In this document: positions 25,716-35,427 of the stretch, piece by piece | Numbering within the stretch: the stretch's first letter is position 1 | How the letters are laid out: every line of letters starts with the position of its first letter | DNA from: Bosea sp. AS-1 | GTDB taxonomy: Bacteria > Pseudomonadota > Alphaproteobacteria > Rhizobiales > Beijerinckiaceae | Direction: 5' to 3' | Assembly: GCF_002220095.1 (NCBI RefSeq) | Contig: NZ_CP022372.1 | Location: 2,762,501 to 2,826,500 of the forward strand | Length of the DNA stretch: 64,000 bases | The notes under the pieces: generated by a model | Database searches by the model: none | Told to the model about the DNA's origin: nothing | Seen by the model: the letters and a program-made list of their open reading frames with translations, nothing else | Translations under genes and position numbers: made by a program

Positions 25716-26762
25716 CTAGGCCGCGGCGAACAGATTGCCGTGCGTGATGCGCAGCTTGATGCGTTCGCCGATCGCTGGCGCGACCTGGCTGGCGAGGTCG
25801 ACGTCGAGCCGCCGCTTCAGTCCCTCCACGGCCACCTCGGCCCGGCGCAGGGGGCCGTTGCGGCGCAGGTGCTCGACCGTGCCGGGCAGGGCGAGCGGGG
25901 TCTCGTCGACGATGCGCAGATGCTGCGGGCGGACATAGAGCGAAGCCGGCCCGCCCTGGTTCTGCGTCAGCCCGCCGAGCACCGGCCGGTCGGCGAAGAA
26001 GGCCTGGCTGCCGACGACTTTGACCGGCAGCTTGTTCACCTCGCCCAGGAATTCGCAGACGAAGGGCGTCGCCGGGTGGTCGTAGATGTCGTCGGCCGAG
26101 CCGACCTGCTCGATCCGTCCTTCGTTGAGGATGGCAACGCGATCGGCCAGTTCCAGCGCCTCCTCCTGGTCGTGGGTGACGAAGACGGTGGTGTGACCGA
26201 TGCGCCCGTGCAATTCGCGCAGCCAGGCGCGCAGATCCTTGCGGACCTTGGCATCCAGCGCGCCGAAGGGCTCGTCGAGCAGCAGCACACGCGGCTCGAT
26301 CGCCAGCGCGCGGGCTAGCGCCACCCGCTGGCGCTGGCCGCCGGAGAGCTGGCTCGGATAGCGCTTTTCCAGACCTGGAAGCTGAACAAGTTCGAGCAAG
26401 CCTTTGACGCGCTTGCTGATCTCGCTTGCGATAGGGCGCTCCTCGCGTGGCCGCGAGCGCAGGCCGAAGGCGATGTTGTCGGCCACGTTCATCGTCTTGA
26501 ACAGCGCATATTGCTGGAAGACGAAGCCGATGCGGCGGTCCCGCAACGACAGGTCTCGCGTGTCCGTCTCGCCGAAGAGGACGCGGCCGCGGTCGGCTTC
26601 CTCCAGCCCGGCGATTAGGCGCAACAGCGTGGTCTTGCCCGAGCCGGAAGGACCGAGCAGCGCGACGAGTTCGCCCGGCTGGATGTCGAGCGAGACGCCG
26701 CGCAACGCCGGGAAGTTCTCGAAGCGCTTCTCGATGGTTTCGATGGTGACGGCGACCGACAT
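25716..26762 (-). CDS. cysA: Sulfate/thiosulfate ABC transporter ATP-binding protein CysA
   Basis: A 348-residue ATPase. Walker A is GPSGSGKTT (38-46), the Q loop is [13 protein letters not shown], the signature [15 protein letters not shown], and Walker [13 protein letters not shown]. The C-terminal extension with [12 protein letters not shown] and YVRPQHLRI is that of CysA. It powers sulfate uptake with CysT and CysW. The start at 26762 is chosen because the conserved N-terminus begins there; upstream codons in the same frame run into cysW. Last gene of cysP-cysT-cysW-cysA. Confidence 0.95.
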   Translation of the reverse strand: MSVAVTIETIEKRFENFPALRGVSLDIQPGELVALLGPSGSGKTTLLRLIAGLEEADRGRVLFGETDTRDLSLRDRRIGFVFQQYALFKTMNVADNIAFGLRSRPREERPIASEISKRVKGLLELVQLPGLEKRYPSQLSGGQRQRVALARALAIEPRVLLLDEPFGALDAKVRKDLRAWLRELHGRIGHTTVFVTHDQEEALELADRVAILNEGRIEQVGSADDIYDHPATPFVCEFLGEVNKLPVKVVGSQAFFADRPVLGGLTQNQGGPASLYVRPQHLRIVDETPLALPGTVEHLRRNGPLRRAEVAVEGLKRRLDVDLASQVAPAIGERIKLRITHGNLFAAA

Positions 26763-26791
26763 GGGTTTTCGTCCTTCGTCCAGGCTAGCAG

Positions 26792-27679
26792 TCAGTGCTT
26801 GCGGCTGGCAGCGATGGCATCGCCATAGTGCCATTCCAGCAGCGTCTTGAGCACGAGGGTGACGAGCGCGAGACCAGCCAGCAACGAGGCGACGGCGAAA
26901 GCGGCCGGTCCCATGTACTCGTTGTAGAGAATCTCGACATGCAGCGGCATGGTGTTGGTCTCGCCCCGGATCTTGCCGGAGACGACCGCGACCGCGCCGA
27001 ATTCGCCCATCGCCCGGGCGTTGCAGAGCAGGATGCCGTAGAACAGGCTCCATTTCACATTCGGCAGGGTGATGGTGAAGAAGGTGCGCCAGGGCGAGGC
27101 GCCGAGCGTCAGCGCCGCCTCCTCGTCGGCCGAGCCGAGCGATTGCATATGCGGGATCAGTTCGCGCGCCACGAAGGGGAAGGTGACGAAGACCGTTGCC
27201 AGGATCAGCCCCGGCAGCGCGAAGATGATCTTGACGTCATGCGCCTGCAGCCAGTTCCCGAAATAGCCCTGCGCGCCGAAAAGCAGCACGAAGACGAGGC
27301 CTGCAATGACCGGCGAGACCGAGAAAGGCAGGTCGATCAGGCTGATCAGCAGGTTCTTGCCACGGAACTCGAACTTGGCGATGGCCCAGGCGGCCGCGAT
27401 GCCGACGACCGTGTTGAATGGCACGGCGATGGCCGCGACCAGCAGCGTCAGCCGGATCGCGGCCAATGCGTCGGGCTCGGTGATCGCGGCGCGATAGGCT
27501 TCCCAGCCACGCGCTGCGGCCTCGGCGAAGACGGCGGCCAGCGGCAGCAGCAGGAAGAGGAGCAGGAAGGCGAGCGAGACGGCGATCAGCGCGATCTGCA
27601 CGAACAGGCTCTCGCCGCGGACACGATCGGGTTTGCGCCGGGGAGACGCAGTGGCGGCGGGCAGGGCGGTGTCAGACAT
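26792..27679 (-). CDS. cysW: Sulfate ABC transporter permease CysW
   Basis: A 295-residue inner-membrane permease with about six helices. The EAA loop is [25 protein letters not shown], and the end is [20 protein letters not shown], as in CysW. Two in-frame ATGs compete: the one at 27679 has GGAG 8 bp upstream, while at 27685 the spacing is only 2 bp, so 27679 is used. It overlaps the cysT stop by 8 bp. Confidence 0.95.
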   Translation of the reverse strand: MSDTALPAATASPRRKPDRVRGESLFVQIALIAVSLAFLLLFLLLPLAAVFAEAAARGWEAYRAAITEPDALAAIRLTLLVAAIAVPFNTVVGIAAAWAIAKFEFRGKNLLISLIDLPFSVSPVIAGLVFVLLFGAQGYFGNWLQAHDVKIIFALPGLILATVFVTFPFVARELIPHMQSLGSADEEAALTLGASPWRTFFTITLPNVKWSLFYGILLCNARAMGEFGAVAVVSGKIRGETNTMPLHVEILYNEYMGPAAFAVASLLAGLALVTLVLKTLLEWHYGDAIAASRKH

Positions 27680-28565
27680 CGCCATATCTCCGTCGCGCCC
27701 GCGCCTGCACCAGATTGACTGCGAGGATGAGTGCAAACGAGATCAGCAACATCATCGCCGCCATCACCGCCGCGCCGGCGTAATCGAACTGCTCGAGCCG
27801 GATCACGATCAGCAGCGGCGCGATTTCCGAGACCATCGGGATGTTGCCGGCGATGAAGATCACCGAGCCGTATTCGCCGACAGCGCGCGCGAAGGCCAGG
27901 ACGAAGCCGGTCAGCAGGGCCGGCAGCACAGGCGGCAGGATGACGCGGAAGACGGTTCGCAGCCGGCTCGCGCCGAGCAGGGCGGCGGCCTCCTCGACGT
28001 CGCTCTGCAGTTCCTCCAGCACGGGCTGGACGGTGCGCACGACGAAGGGCAGCCCGATGAAGATCAGCGCGACCATGACCCCGAGCGGCGTATAGGCGAC
28101 CTTGCCGTCGAAGCCGAAGGAGATGTCGGTGAACGGGATGGTGACGTGGAAGGCCAGCGGCGCCAGCCAGGACCCGACCCAGCCGTTCGGTGCGTAGATC
28201 GCGGCGAGCGAGATGCCGGCGACGGCCGTCGGCAAGGCGAAGGGCAGGTCGACCGCGGCGTCGATCAGCCGCCGGCCGGGAAACTCATAACGCACCAGCA
28301 CCCAGGCGAGGATGAGCCCGAAGACGGTGTTGACCAGTGCCGCGAACAATGCGCCGACGAAGGAAAGCCTGAGCGCGGCGAGCGTCCGTGGCGAGGTGGC
28401 CACCGCCCAGATATCGGCGGGCCCGGCGCCGGCGGCCTTCACGAACAGGCCTGCCAACGGGATCAGCACGATCAGCGACAGCGCCGTTACGGTGACGCCC
28501 AGCGCCAGCCCGAAGCCGGGCAGGATGCTGGGCTCACGCCAGCGAAATGATACCGTCGCCGCCAT
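27672..28565 (-). CDS. cysT: Sulfate ABC transporter permease CysT (CysU)
   Basis: A 297-residue permease. [27 protein letters not shown] is the first helix. [25 protein letters not shown] and the EAA loop [30 protein letters not shown] are diagnostic of CysT. It forms the membrane channel with CysW. The start lies 3 bp after the binding-protein stop codon. Confidence 0.96.
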   Translation of the reverse strand: MAATVSFRWREPSILPGFGLALGVTVTALSLIVLIPLAGLFVKAAGAGPADIWAVATSPRTLAALRLSFVGALFAALVNTVFGLILAWVLVRYEFPGRRLIDAAVDLPFALPTAVAGISLAAIYAPNGWVGSWLAPLAFHVTIPFTDISFGFDGKVAYTPLGVMVALIFIGLPFVVRTVQPVLEELQSDVEEAAALLGASRLRTVFRVILPPVLPALLTGFVLAFARAVGEYGSVIFIAGNIPMVSEIAPLLIVIRLEQFDYAGAAVMAAMMLLISFALILAVNLVQARARRRYGDV

Positions 28566-28568
28566 GGT

Positions 28569-29612
28569 TTACCGCACCGGCTTGTAGAGCTGGTCGAAGG
28601 TGCCGCCATCGCCGAAATGGGCTGGCTGCGCCTTGGCCCAACCGCCGAAATCCTTGTCGATCGTCAGCAGATCGAGCTTCGGGAAATTGGCGAGGTCCTT
28701 CGGGTCGGCGGCTTCCGGGTTGCGCGGGCGATAGAAGTTCCTGGCGATGATCGCCTGCGCCTTCGGCGTGTAGAGGAATTCGAGATAGGCCTGCGCCGCG
28801 GCGCGCGTGCCCTTGGCGTCGACATTGCCGTCGACCAACGCGACGGGCGGCTCGGCCAGGATCGACAGGCTCGGCACGACGATGTCGAATTTGTCGGCGC
28901 CGAACTCCTTCTGCGCCAGGAAGGCCTCGTTCTCCCAGGCCAGCAGCACGTCGCCGATGCCGCGCTGCGTGAACGTCGTGGTCGCGCCGCGTGCGCCGGT
29001 GTCGAGCACCGGGACATTGGCGAGGAGCTTGGCGATGTAGTCGCGGACCTTGGCCTCGTCCTTGTTGAAGGCCTTTTCGGCATAGCCCCAGGCCGCGAGA
29101 TAGTTCCAGCGGGCGCCACCCGAGGTTTTGGGGTTCGGCGTGATGATCTGGACGCCGGGCTTGACCAGGTCGCCCCAGTCCTTGATCGCCTTCGGATTGC
29201 CCTTGCGGACGAGGAAGACGATCGTCGAGGTATAGGGGGCCGAATTGTCCGGCAGGCGCTTCTGCCAGTCGGGCGGCAGCTTCTTCGAGCGTGTGGCGAT
29301 GGCGTCGATGTCACCGGCCAGTGCCAGCGTCACCACGTCGGCATTGAGGCCGTCGATCACGGTGCGCGCCTGCGCGCCCGAGCCGCCATGCGACTGGCGG
29401 ATCGTCGCGATCTTCCTGTCGGCGTGCTTGGCGTTCCAATCGGCCAGGAAGGCGGCGTTGATATCGCGGTAGAGCTCACGCGTCGGGTCGTAGGAGACGT
29501 TGAGGAGCTCGGTCGATTGCGCACGGGCTCCGGCCACGACGCCGAAGCAGACCGTGAATGCTCCCAGAACGAGTCCGGCCCGAAGCAGGCGGCGAAACAC
29601 GGGTCGTGTCAT
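28569..29612 (-). CDS. Sulfate ABC transporter substrate-binding protein
   Basis: A 347-residue periplasmic sulfate-binding protein (CysP/Sbp type) with a signal peptide ([19 protein letters not shown] to ARAQS). The sulfate-binding motifs are [39 protein letters not shown] and the C-terminal [22 protein letters not shown]. The ATG at 29612 has GGAG 7 bp ahead; the longer open frame upstream has no such support. First gene of the sulfate import operon, with a 205-bp intergenic region before it. Confidence 0.95.
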   Translation of the reverse strand: MTRPVFRRLLRAGLVLGAFTVCFGVVAGARAQSTELLNVSYDPTRELYRDINAAFLADWNAKHADRKIATIRQSHGGSGAQARTVIDGLNADVVTLALAGDIDAIATRSKKLPPDWQKRLPDNSAPYTSTIVFLVRKGNPKAIKDWGDLVKPGVQIITPNPKTSGGARWNYLAAWGYAEKAFNKDEAKVRDYIAKLLANVPVLDTGARGATTTFTQRGIGDVLLAWENEAFLAQKEFGADKFDIVVPSLSILAEPPVALVDGNVDAKGTRAAAQAYLEFLYTPKAQAIIARNFYRPRNPEAADPKDLANFPKLDLLTIDKDFGGWAKAQPAHFGDGGTFDQLYKPVR

Positions 29613-29791
29613 GTCAGGGCTCCGTTGCGATCCAGGCAGAGCTTCCCATCTGAAAGCTTTGCCGCGTTCTGAATAACAAACGAAACGTACTGAAATCTCG
29701 ATCTTGCTACAATCGGGCCGGGCAGCGATCCCGTTCCAAAGATTTGATGCCGGAGAGAACATGCATCTCCCCGCATTTGTCTTTGGATATA

Positions 29792-29814
29792 CGGCCGGAT
29801 TCCTGTTCCGGCCG
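29792..29814 (-). terminator. Hairpin after cysG
   Basis: An 8-bp perfect stem (CGGCCGGA at 29792-29799, TCCGGCCG at 29807-29814) starts 4 bp beyond the cysG stop codon and separates the sulfite-reduction operon from the sulfate-uptake operon. No T run is present on the minus strand. Confidence 0.5.
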
Positions 29815-29817
29815 CGC

Positions 29818-31275
29818 TCAGGCGCGGCGGCGACCTACCGCTTCTTTGGCCGCGACCAAAGCTGCGCCGAAGGCATGGCCCAGCAGGACCAGAACGGGGC
29901 CGGGCTGGGAAAGTTCCGAGAGCCTTTCCGGCAATGTCGCGATCGTGGCGGCAACCCTTTGCTCGTCGGGCCGCGTTGCCGAGAGGACGGCCACGGCCGG
30001 AGTCTGCGGATCGAGCCCGGCCGCGAGCGCCTTCTCGCGGAAGCCGGGCAGGGTGGCCCGCGCCATGTAGATCACGGTCGAAGCTGCGGGGTCGGCCATG
30101 GCGCGCCAGTCGAGATCGTCCGGCAGTTCGCCCTTGCGCGAATGGCCAGTGACGAATTGCAGCCGCCGGGCATGGTCGCGATGGGTCAGCGACAGGCCGA
30201 GCGAGGCGGCCGCGCCCTGCGCCGCCGAGATGCCGGGCACGATCGCGACCGGGATGCCGGCGGCCTCGCAAGCCTCGATCTCCTCGCCGGCACGGCCGAA
30301 GATGCCGGGATCGCCGCCCTTCAGCCGCACCACGTGCTTGCCCTGCGAGGCGAGCGAGACGATCAGCGCGTTGATGTCGCCCTGCTTCACCGAAGGACCG
30401 TAGCCGGTCTTGCCGACCAGCATGCGCTTTGCCTCGCGCCGGGCGAATTCGAGCACGCCAGGCGAGACGAGATCGTCATAGAGAATGATGTCGGCGCTCT
30501 GCAGCGCGCGGATGGCCTTGAGCGTCAACAGCTCCGGATCGCCGGGCCCGGCGCCGACCAGCGTGACCCGGCCCCGGCCGTCATGGGCGGCTTCGAGGTC
30601 GGCGAGCCTCGCGAAGAGTTCGGCCGCGTCCTGCTGCGTGGGCTCGCGCTCTGGCTCGGCCATCGCCTTGCCGGCGAAGAGCTCCCAGAAGGCACGGCGC
30701 AGCGCAAAGGGCAGCTCGCGCGCCTGCACCGACGGGCGCCAATCCGTGGCGGCCTGCGCCCAGCTCTTCAGCCCGGCCGGCAGCAGCGCCTCGATCTTGG
30801 CCCGGATCGCCTGGCCGAAGACTGGTGCGGCTCCGTCGGTCGAGACCGCGACGACCAATGGCGAACGGTTGACCAGCGCGCCGAAGGCGAAATCGCAGAA
30901 TTCCGGCTTGTCGACGATGTTGACCGGCGCTCCTGCAGCGCGGGCTGCGGCGACGAAGGCGCGAATCGTGTCGGGGTCGTCGAGATCGGCGACGGCCAGC
31001 GCAGCTCCCGCCAGGTCCTTGGGCCGCCAGTTGCGGGCGTGGACATGGATGTGTCGGGCGACCGGGTCGTCCGCCAGCGCCGCGAAGCTGCCGGCCTCGC
31101 CATTGGCGAAGACGTGCAGCTCGGCTCCTGCCGCGGCGAGCAGCTCCGCTTTCCACAACGCCCCTTCGCTGCCGCCGGCCAGCACGACCTTGCGCCCCTC
31201 CAGCGTGTGGAACAGCGGCAAGGTCGCCAGCGGCTCGATGCGCCGTGCAGTCGTTTCGGGGCGTCTATCGCTCAT
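29818..31275 (-). CDS. cysG: Siroheme synthase CysG (precorrin-2 dehydrogenase/ferrochelatase and uroporphyrinogen-III methyltransferase)
   Basis: A 485-residue fusion that makes siroheme, the cofactor of sulfite reductase encoded in the same operon. Residues about 15-130 form the NAD-dependent dehydrogenase/chelatase part ([28 protein letters not shown]). Residues about 225-470 are the SAM-dependent methyltransferase ([71 protein letters not shown]). The ATG at 31275 overlaps the stop of the small membrane protein gene. The usual GGGxVA nucleotide motif reads AGGSEGAL here. Confidence 0.95.
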   Translation of the reverse strand: MSDRRPETTARRIEPLATLPLFHTLEGRKVVLAGGSEGALWKAELLAAAGAELHVFANGEAGSFAALADDPVARHIHVHARNWRPKDLAGAALAVADLDDPDTIRAFVAAARAAGAPVNIVDKPEFCDFAFGALVNRSPLVVAVSTDGAAPVFGQAIRAKIEALLPAGLKSWAQAATDWRPSVQARELPFALRRAFWELFAGKAMAEPEREPTQQDAAELFARLADLEAAHDGRGRVTLVGAGPGDPELLTLKAIRALQSADIILYDDLVSPGVLEFARREAKRMLVGKTGYGPSVKQGDINALIVSLASQGKHVVRLKGGDPGIFGRAGEEIEACEAAGIPVAIVPGISAAQGAAASLGLSLTHRDHARRLQFVTGHSRKGELPDDLDWRAMADPAASTVIYMARATLPGFREKALAAGLDPQTPAVAVLSATRPDEQRVAATIATLPERLSELSQPGPVLVLLGHAFGAALVAAKEAVGRRRA

Positions 31276-31478
31276 CGGGTGGTCGCTATCGCCTTTCCGT
31301 CCGTCGCCACATGCGCCCCGTCGGTGGGCGGCATCAGCAGCCACAACGCCGCGAGCGCGAGGACAATAAGGCGAAAGCATAGATCGAGCCAACGGGTGCC
31401 ACCCGCTTCGGCGGACGACAGGAGTTCATTGGCCTCTCTCGCCAGGCTGTCGTCCTTGCTCGAGGTCGGCGCGGTCAT
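31272..31478 (-). CDS. 68-residue single-helix membrane protein inside the cys operon
   Basis: An unrecognised small protein. Residues 1-30 are polar (TSSKDDSLAREANELLSSAEAGG). One transmembrane helix follows (LDLCFRLIVLALAALWLLM, about 32-50), then a short polar tail. It overlaps the upstream DUF934 gene by 4 bp and the downstream cysG by 4 bp, so it is embedded by translational coupling on both sides. This is the main evidence that it is real. The topology suggests the short tail is periplasmic. Function unknown; a role in siroheme or sulfite reductase handling at the membrane is only a guess from position. Confidence 0.65.
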   Translation of the reverse strand: MTAPTSSKDDSLAREANELLSSAEAGGTRWLDLCFRLIVLALAALWLLMPPTDGAHVATDGKAIATTR

Positions 31479-31993
31479 CGGCTCGCCGCCGCAACGCGGG
31501 CCGCGCGCCGCTGGTCCAGGACATTGCGACCGGTTGCGCCATAGCCGCGCTGATAGGTCCGGCTGAACGCGTCCCTGGCGCGCAGCCATTGCTCGACCGG
31601 CTGGCGCGCCGCGCTCGCCTCCGGCAGCTCGATCGTGTCGAAGCCGCAGGAGAGGGCATAGGCGAACTGGTCGGCGGTCAGCGGGCCGGTGGCGCGCAAC
31701 TCGCCGGTAAAGCCTGCCCGCCTGATCTGTCGGGCGAGGCTGAAGCCGCGTCCGTCCGCAAAGGCTGGGAAGGCGATGGCGACGAGGGCCAGCCGCGGCA
31801 GGAGCGGGGCCAGCTCCGACACGGCGAGATTGTTCGGGATGAGGACGCCGATGCTCTGGCCCGACCCCTGCCGGTCGAGCGCCTTGACCAGGAACTCCCA
31901 CGGAACGATTGCGGCCGGAATGTTGTCGGCCGCCGCGCTCTCGCTACGGGTCCAGCCGTTCTCGCGGGCTCCATCTCGGTCAAGCAGCGGCAC
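31475..31993 (-). CDS. DUF934 family protein of the sulfite reductase operon
   Basis: A 172-residue protein of the DUF934 type that habitually follows cysI in alpha- and betaproteobacteria. Characteristic parts are LIPNNLAVSEL, LALVAIAFPAFADGRGFSLARQIRRAGFTGELRATGPLTADQFAYALSCGFD and WLRARDAFSRTYQRG. A GTG at 31993 (VPLLDRDG) is taken as start because DUF934 proteins begin at this motif; it overlaps cysI by 14 bp. Its exact function is not established; it is thought to assist sulfite reduction. Confidence 0.87.
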   Translation of the reverse strand: MPLLDRDGARENGWTRSESAAADNIPAAIVPWEFLVKALDRQGSGQSIGVLIPNNLAVSELAPLLPRLALVAIAFPAFADGRGFSLARQIRRAGFTGELRATGPLTADQFAYALSCGFDTIELPEASAARQPVEQWLRARDAFSRTYQRGYGATGRNVLDQRRAARVAAASR

Positions 31994-33650
31994 GGGGCGC
32001 CTCCTGGAAGGCCGCCTTGAAGGGCGCAAGCCCGATCCGGCGGACGTTGTCGATGAAGCTTTCGCCGTCGCGCCGTTCGGCAAGATAGACCGCGACGATG
32101 CGCTCGATGGCGTCCGGCACATCCTCGGCTGCGAGGCCCGGCCCGAGGATCTCGCCGATCGCGGCATTCTCGCTCGGGTCGCCCCCGAGCGTGATCTGGT
32201 AGGATTCGATGCCGCGCTTCTCCAGGCCGAGAATGCCGATATGGCCGACATGATGGTGGCCGCAGGCATTGATGCAGCCGGAGATCTTGATGCCGAGCGG
32301 CCCGATCTCGCGCTGGCGGGCCTCGTCGGAGAAGCGCAGCTGGATCGCCTGAGCGATCGGGATCGAGCGCGCCGTCGCCAGCGCGCAGTAATCGAGGCCC
32401 GGGCAGGAGATGATGTCGGTGACGAGGCCGATATTGGCCTCGGCCAGCCCTGCTTCTCCGAGCTTCTGCCAGATGGCGAAGAGATCGCGCTGGCGCACAT
32501 GCGGCAGCACGAGGTTCTGCGCATGGGTGACGCGCAGCTCGTCGGAAGAGTATCGCTCGGCGAGGTCCGCGACGGCACGCATCTGCGCGGAACTGGCATC
32601 GCCCGGCGCCTGGCCGAGGGGCTTCAGCGAAACCGTTGCCGCTACGTAACCCGGCACCTTGTGAGGCGTTGTATTGACCTCGACCCAGCGCGCGAAGGCC
32701 GGGTTGCCGGCCTTCGCCGCTTCGAGCGTGTTGCTGATCGCAGGTAGCGCCTCATAGGCGGGCGGGGCGAAATAGGCGGCGATGCGCGCGACTTCTTCCG
32801 GGTCGGCATTGATCGAAGGGCCGTCCAGCTGGGCGAATTCGGCCTCGACGCGGCGGATGAACTCCTCGGCACCGATCTCGTGGACGAGGATCTTGACGCG
32901 CGCCTTGTATTTGTTGTCGCGCCGGCCTTCGAGATTGTAGACGCGCAGGATCGCCTCGAGATAGGCGAGCAGATCCTGCTTCGGCAGGTAGTCACGGACC
33001 ACCTTGGCGATCATCGGCGTGCGGCCGAGCCCTCCACCCACGCTGACCTCGTAGCAGATTTCATGCGTGTCGGGGTGCCGCCGCAGGCGCAGGCCGATAT
33101 CGTGCGCCTTGGTGACGGCCCGGTCCTCGTCCGCCCCCGTGACGGCGATCTTGAACTTGCGCGGCAGATAGCTGAACTCGGGATGGGCCGAGGACCATTG
33201 CCGGATCAGCTCGGCCGTCGGGCGCGGATCCTCGATCTCGTCCTGCGCGACGCCGGCGAAGTGGTCGGCGGTGACGTTGCGGATGCAATTGCCGGATGTC
33301 TGGATGCAGTGCATCTCGACATCGGCAAGCAAGCCGAGGATCTCGGGGATCTCGCGCAGCTTCGGCCAGTTGAACTGCAGGTTCTGGCGGGTGGTGAAGT
33401 GGCCATAGCCGCGGTCGTATTTTTCGCCGATCAGGGCGAGCTGGCGCAATTGCCGGGAATTCAGCGTGCCGTAGGGCACGGCGATCCGCAGCATATAGGC
33501 GTGGAGCTGGAGATAGACGCCGTTCTTGAGCCGGAGCGGCTTGAACTCGTCCTCGGTCAGCGAGCCGTCGAGCCGCCGGGAAACCTGGTCGGCGAATTGC
33601 GCGACCCGCTCGCGGACGAAACGCTCGTCGAATTCATCGTAGCGATACAT
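31980..33650 (-). CDS. cysI: Assimilatory sulfite (or nitrite) reductase haemoprotein, CysI type
   Basis: A 556-residue siroheme/4Fe-4S enzyme reducing sulfite to sulfide. Two ferredoxin-like half-domains and two catalytic repeats are visible. RGYGHFTTRQNLQFNWPKL contains the siroheme-site arginine. The cluster cysteines are in SCPGLDYCALATARS and KISGCINACGHHHVGHIGILG. Its genetic context (DUF2849 before, DUF934 and cysG after) favours sulfite over nitrite as the substrate. There is no flavoprotein CysJ beside it, so electrons probably come from ferredoxin. Confidence 0.94.
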   Translation of the reverse strand: MYRYDEFDERFVRERVAQFADQVSRRLDGSLTEDEFKPLRLKNGVYLQLHAYMLRIAVPYGTLNSRQLRQLALIGEKYDRGYGHFTTRQNLQFNWPKLREIPEILGLLADVEMHCIQTSGNCIRNVTADHFAGVAQDEIEDPRPTAELIRQWSSAHPEFSYLPRKFKIAVTGADEDRAVTKAHDIGLRLRRHPDTHEICYEVSVGGGLGRTPMIAKVVRDYLPKQDLLAYLEAILRVYNLEGRRDNKYKARVKILVHEIGAEEFIRRVEAEFAQLDGPSINADPEEVARIAAYFAPPAYEALPAISNTLEAAKAGNPAFARWVEVNTTPHKVPGYVAATVSLKPLGQAPGDASSAQMRAVADLAERYSSDELRVTHAQNLVLPHVRQRDLFAIWQKLGEAGLAEANIGLVTDIISCPGLDYCALATARSIPIAQAIQLRFSDEARQREIGPLGIKISGCINACGHHHVGHIGILGLEKRGIESYQITLGGDPSENAAIGEILGPGLAAEDVPDAIERIVAVYLAERRDGESFIDNVRRIGLAPFKAAFQEAPRAAA

Positions 33651-33653
33651 GCT

Positions 33654-34013
33654 TCAACCTTTGGGCGCGGAGGCAATGCCTTCGCCGGCCTGCTTGCCGA
33701 GATCGGGACGGTTGCTGGGGCCGAGCGTCTTGAAGCGCTCGCGGAAGTGGCGCGGCACCGGGCCGCCGCTCTCGAGCGCGACATCGACGAGATAGGCGTC
33801 GACGACCTTGTTGCCGCGGAGCTCGGCGGCTGCGAAGGTTTCGAGACGATCGGCTGCGATATCGTCGCCGGCGACGAGGGACTGCGCCGGATCCCGCGTC
33901 CAGCTCAGCGACCCTGCACCATCGGCCGTCGCGAAAACGACATCGCCATCGAGCAGATCGTTCGCCAGCAGGATCGCCGGCAGCGGCACGCGCTTGGCCA
34001 CGGCAGCCATCAT
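33654..34013 (-). CDS. DUF2849 family protein, first gene of the sulfite reductase operon
   Basis: A 119-residue protein of the DUF2849 type, almost always found directly upstream of cysI in alphaproteobacteria. It has VPLPAILLANDLLDGDVVFATADGAGSLSW, then DAYLVDVALESGGPVPRHFRERFKTLGPSNRPDLG, and no cysteine or membrane helix. It lies 3 bp before cysI. The function is unknown. A second methionine follows the first, so the start is uncertain by one residue. Confidence 0.88.
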   Translation of the reverse strand: MMAAVAKRVPLPAILLANDLLDGDVVFATADGAGSLSWTRDPAQSLVAGDDIAADRLETFAAAELRGNKVVDAYLVDVALESGGPVPRHFRERFKTLGPSNRPDLGKQAGEGIASAPKG

Positions 34014-34084
34014 GCGATCTCCGGCTGGCGGAGCTTGGCAGGGCGGTCGAAGACTTTCAGGCGCACCAAGGCTTGCATCCGCTA

Positions 34085-34102
34085 CGTTCGTTTTTCCGAA
34101 CG
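34085..34102. promoter_or_regulatory. Dyad CGTTCG-N6-CGAACG before the sulfite reductase operon
   Basis: The 238-bp divergent region 34014-34251 contains this perfect 6-6-6 inverted repeat, 72-89 bp ahead of the DUF2849 start. The region around it (34060-34200) is AT-richer than its neighbours and must hold the operon promoter. A sulfur-regulator operator is a reasonable reading, not shown. Confidence 0.4.
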
Positions 34103-34251
34103 AGCAAAATAAAGCAGAGGCTCCGCCGCATCAATTCACATCAAGTAGCGTGTTTTTCTCAATTACCATTCAACTGGAGTAAATTCATCTTGCGGCCATC
34201 CCGGCGCAGGCCTTGCAAGAGCGGTTCGGCCTGGATGCGGAATGGCCGAAG

Positions 34252-35418
34252 ATGACACGCGACGTCCTGAAATCGAACATTGAGCCGATGCGCGCGGGGC
34301 GTTCCGGCGGCTTTTTCGCATCGTTGCCCAGTGCGGGGGACATCCTCGATCGCAATGGCGGCGAGGGGCCTGGTTTCAACGCGCTGCGCCTCATCCTCTC
34401 GCTGACCATTCTCGCGGTCCATTCCTGCTGGGTCGCCGGTGCCGATACGGGCGAGGACTGGACCGGCTGGCACGGCCTTTTCCTGCTCAGCCTCGTCCCG
34501 GCCTTCTTTGCCCTCAGCGGTTTCCTCGTCACCGGCAGTGCGCTGCGTACTGGCGCGGTGCGGCCGTTCATCACCCTGCGCGCCATCCGCATCGTCCCCG
34601 CGCTGTTCGTCGAGATCGCGCTCTCGGCGCTGGTGCTCGGGCCGCTGCTGACGACCTGGGCGCTGCGCGACTATGTCTCGGATGTCCGGTTCTGGGAGTA
34701 TTTCGGCAATGTCGTCGGCCGCATCCGCTTCGAATTGCCCGGCGTGTTCGAGACCAATCCCGTCGCGAACACGGTCAACCAGAACCTCTGGACGCTGAAG
34801 CCCGAATTCTATTGCTACATCGCGATGTCCGTCATGATCGCCGTGGGCCTTCTGCGCCGCCGTGTTCTCTTCGCGGTGCTATCGGCCGGCATCGTCCTCG
34901 CCGCGACGGTCGCTGCCTATCAGCGAGGCTTCGGCGTCACCGAAGGCAATTACCACTGGACCGTCGTGGTGTTCTATTTCCTGGTCGGCTGCCTCTATTT
35001 CCAATGGCGCGACCGGCTGAAGATGCATTGGAGCCTGTGCGCCGTCGCCTTGCTGGCGTCGATCGGCCTGATGTCAGCGCCGCGCGAGCTCTCTTTCCTC
35101 GTGCCACCCTTCCTGACCTATTGTGTGGTCTATCTCGGGCTCCTGCCGCTCAGGCTGCCGGAGCGCATCCGCAAGCTCGACGTCTCCTACGGCATCTATC
35201 TCTATGGCTTTCCGATCCAGCAGGCGCTGGTCAGCCAGGTCGATTTCGTCCACGGCAGCGGGCTCGTGCTCTTCGCGGTGTCGGCGCCGCTCGTCGTCCT
35301 GTTCGCGCTGTTCTCCTGGCTCTGGATCGAGAAACCTTTCCTGGCGGTGAAGCCTTATGTGCTCGGCCAGAAGCCTTGGCGCCGCGTGTCTCGTCCGGTC
35401 ATGCTGCCGGCCGAATGA
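34252..35418 (+). CDS. Membrane acyltransferase family 3 (OafA/NodX-like)
   Basis: A 388-residue integral membrane protein. The catalytic region contains FNALRLILSLTILAVHSCWVAG, where the conserved histidine sits in AVHS. LFLLSLVPAFFALSGFLVTGSALRTG and RAIRIVPALFVEIALSALVLGPLL follow. About ten hydrophobic helices come after, with SYGIYLYGFPIQQAL near the end. Such enzymes add acetyl or succinyl groups to polysaccharides or lipids at the inner membrane. The start is uncertain; the ATG at 34252 is used because upstream codons lack support. Convergent with a polysaccharide polymerase/ligase gene, so surface glycan modification is likely. Confidence 0.88.
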   Translation: MTRDVLKSNIEPMRAGRSGGFFASLPSAGDILDRNGGEGPGFNALRLILSLTILAVHSCWVAGADTGEDWTGWHGLFLLSLVPAFFALSGFLVTGSALRTGAVRPFITLRAIRIVPALFVEIALSALVLGPLLTTWALRDYVSDVRFWEYFGNVVGRIRFELPGVFETNPVANTVNQNLWTLKPEFYCYIAMSVMIAVGLLRRRVLFAVLSAGIVLAATVAAYQRGFGVTEGNYHWTVVVFYFLVGCLYFQWRDRLKMHWSLCAVALLASIGLMSAPRELSFLVPPFLTYCVVYLGLLPLRLPERIRKLDVSYGIYLYGFPIQQALVSQVDFVHGSGLVLFAVSAPLVVLFALFSWLWIEKPFLAVKPYVLGQKPWRRVSRPVMLPAE

Positions 35419-35427
35419 CCGGCCACG

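Noticed and set aside
26763..27053. N-terminal extension of CysA into cysW
   Set aside because: The frame stays open, but those residues are out-of-frame cysW sequence; the conserved CysA start is at 26762.
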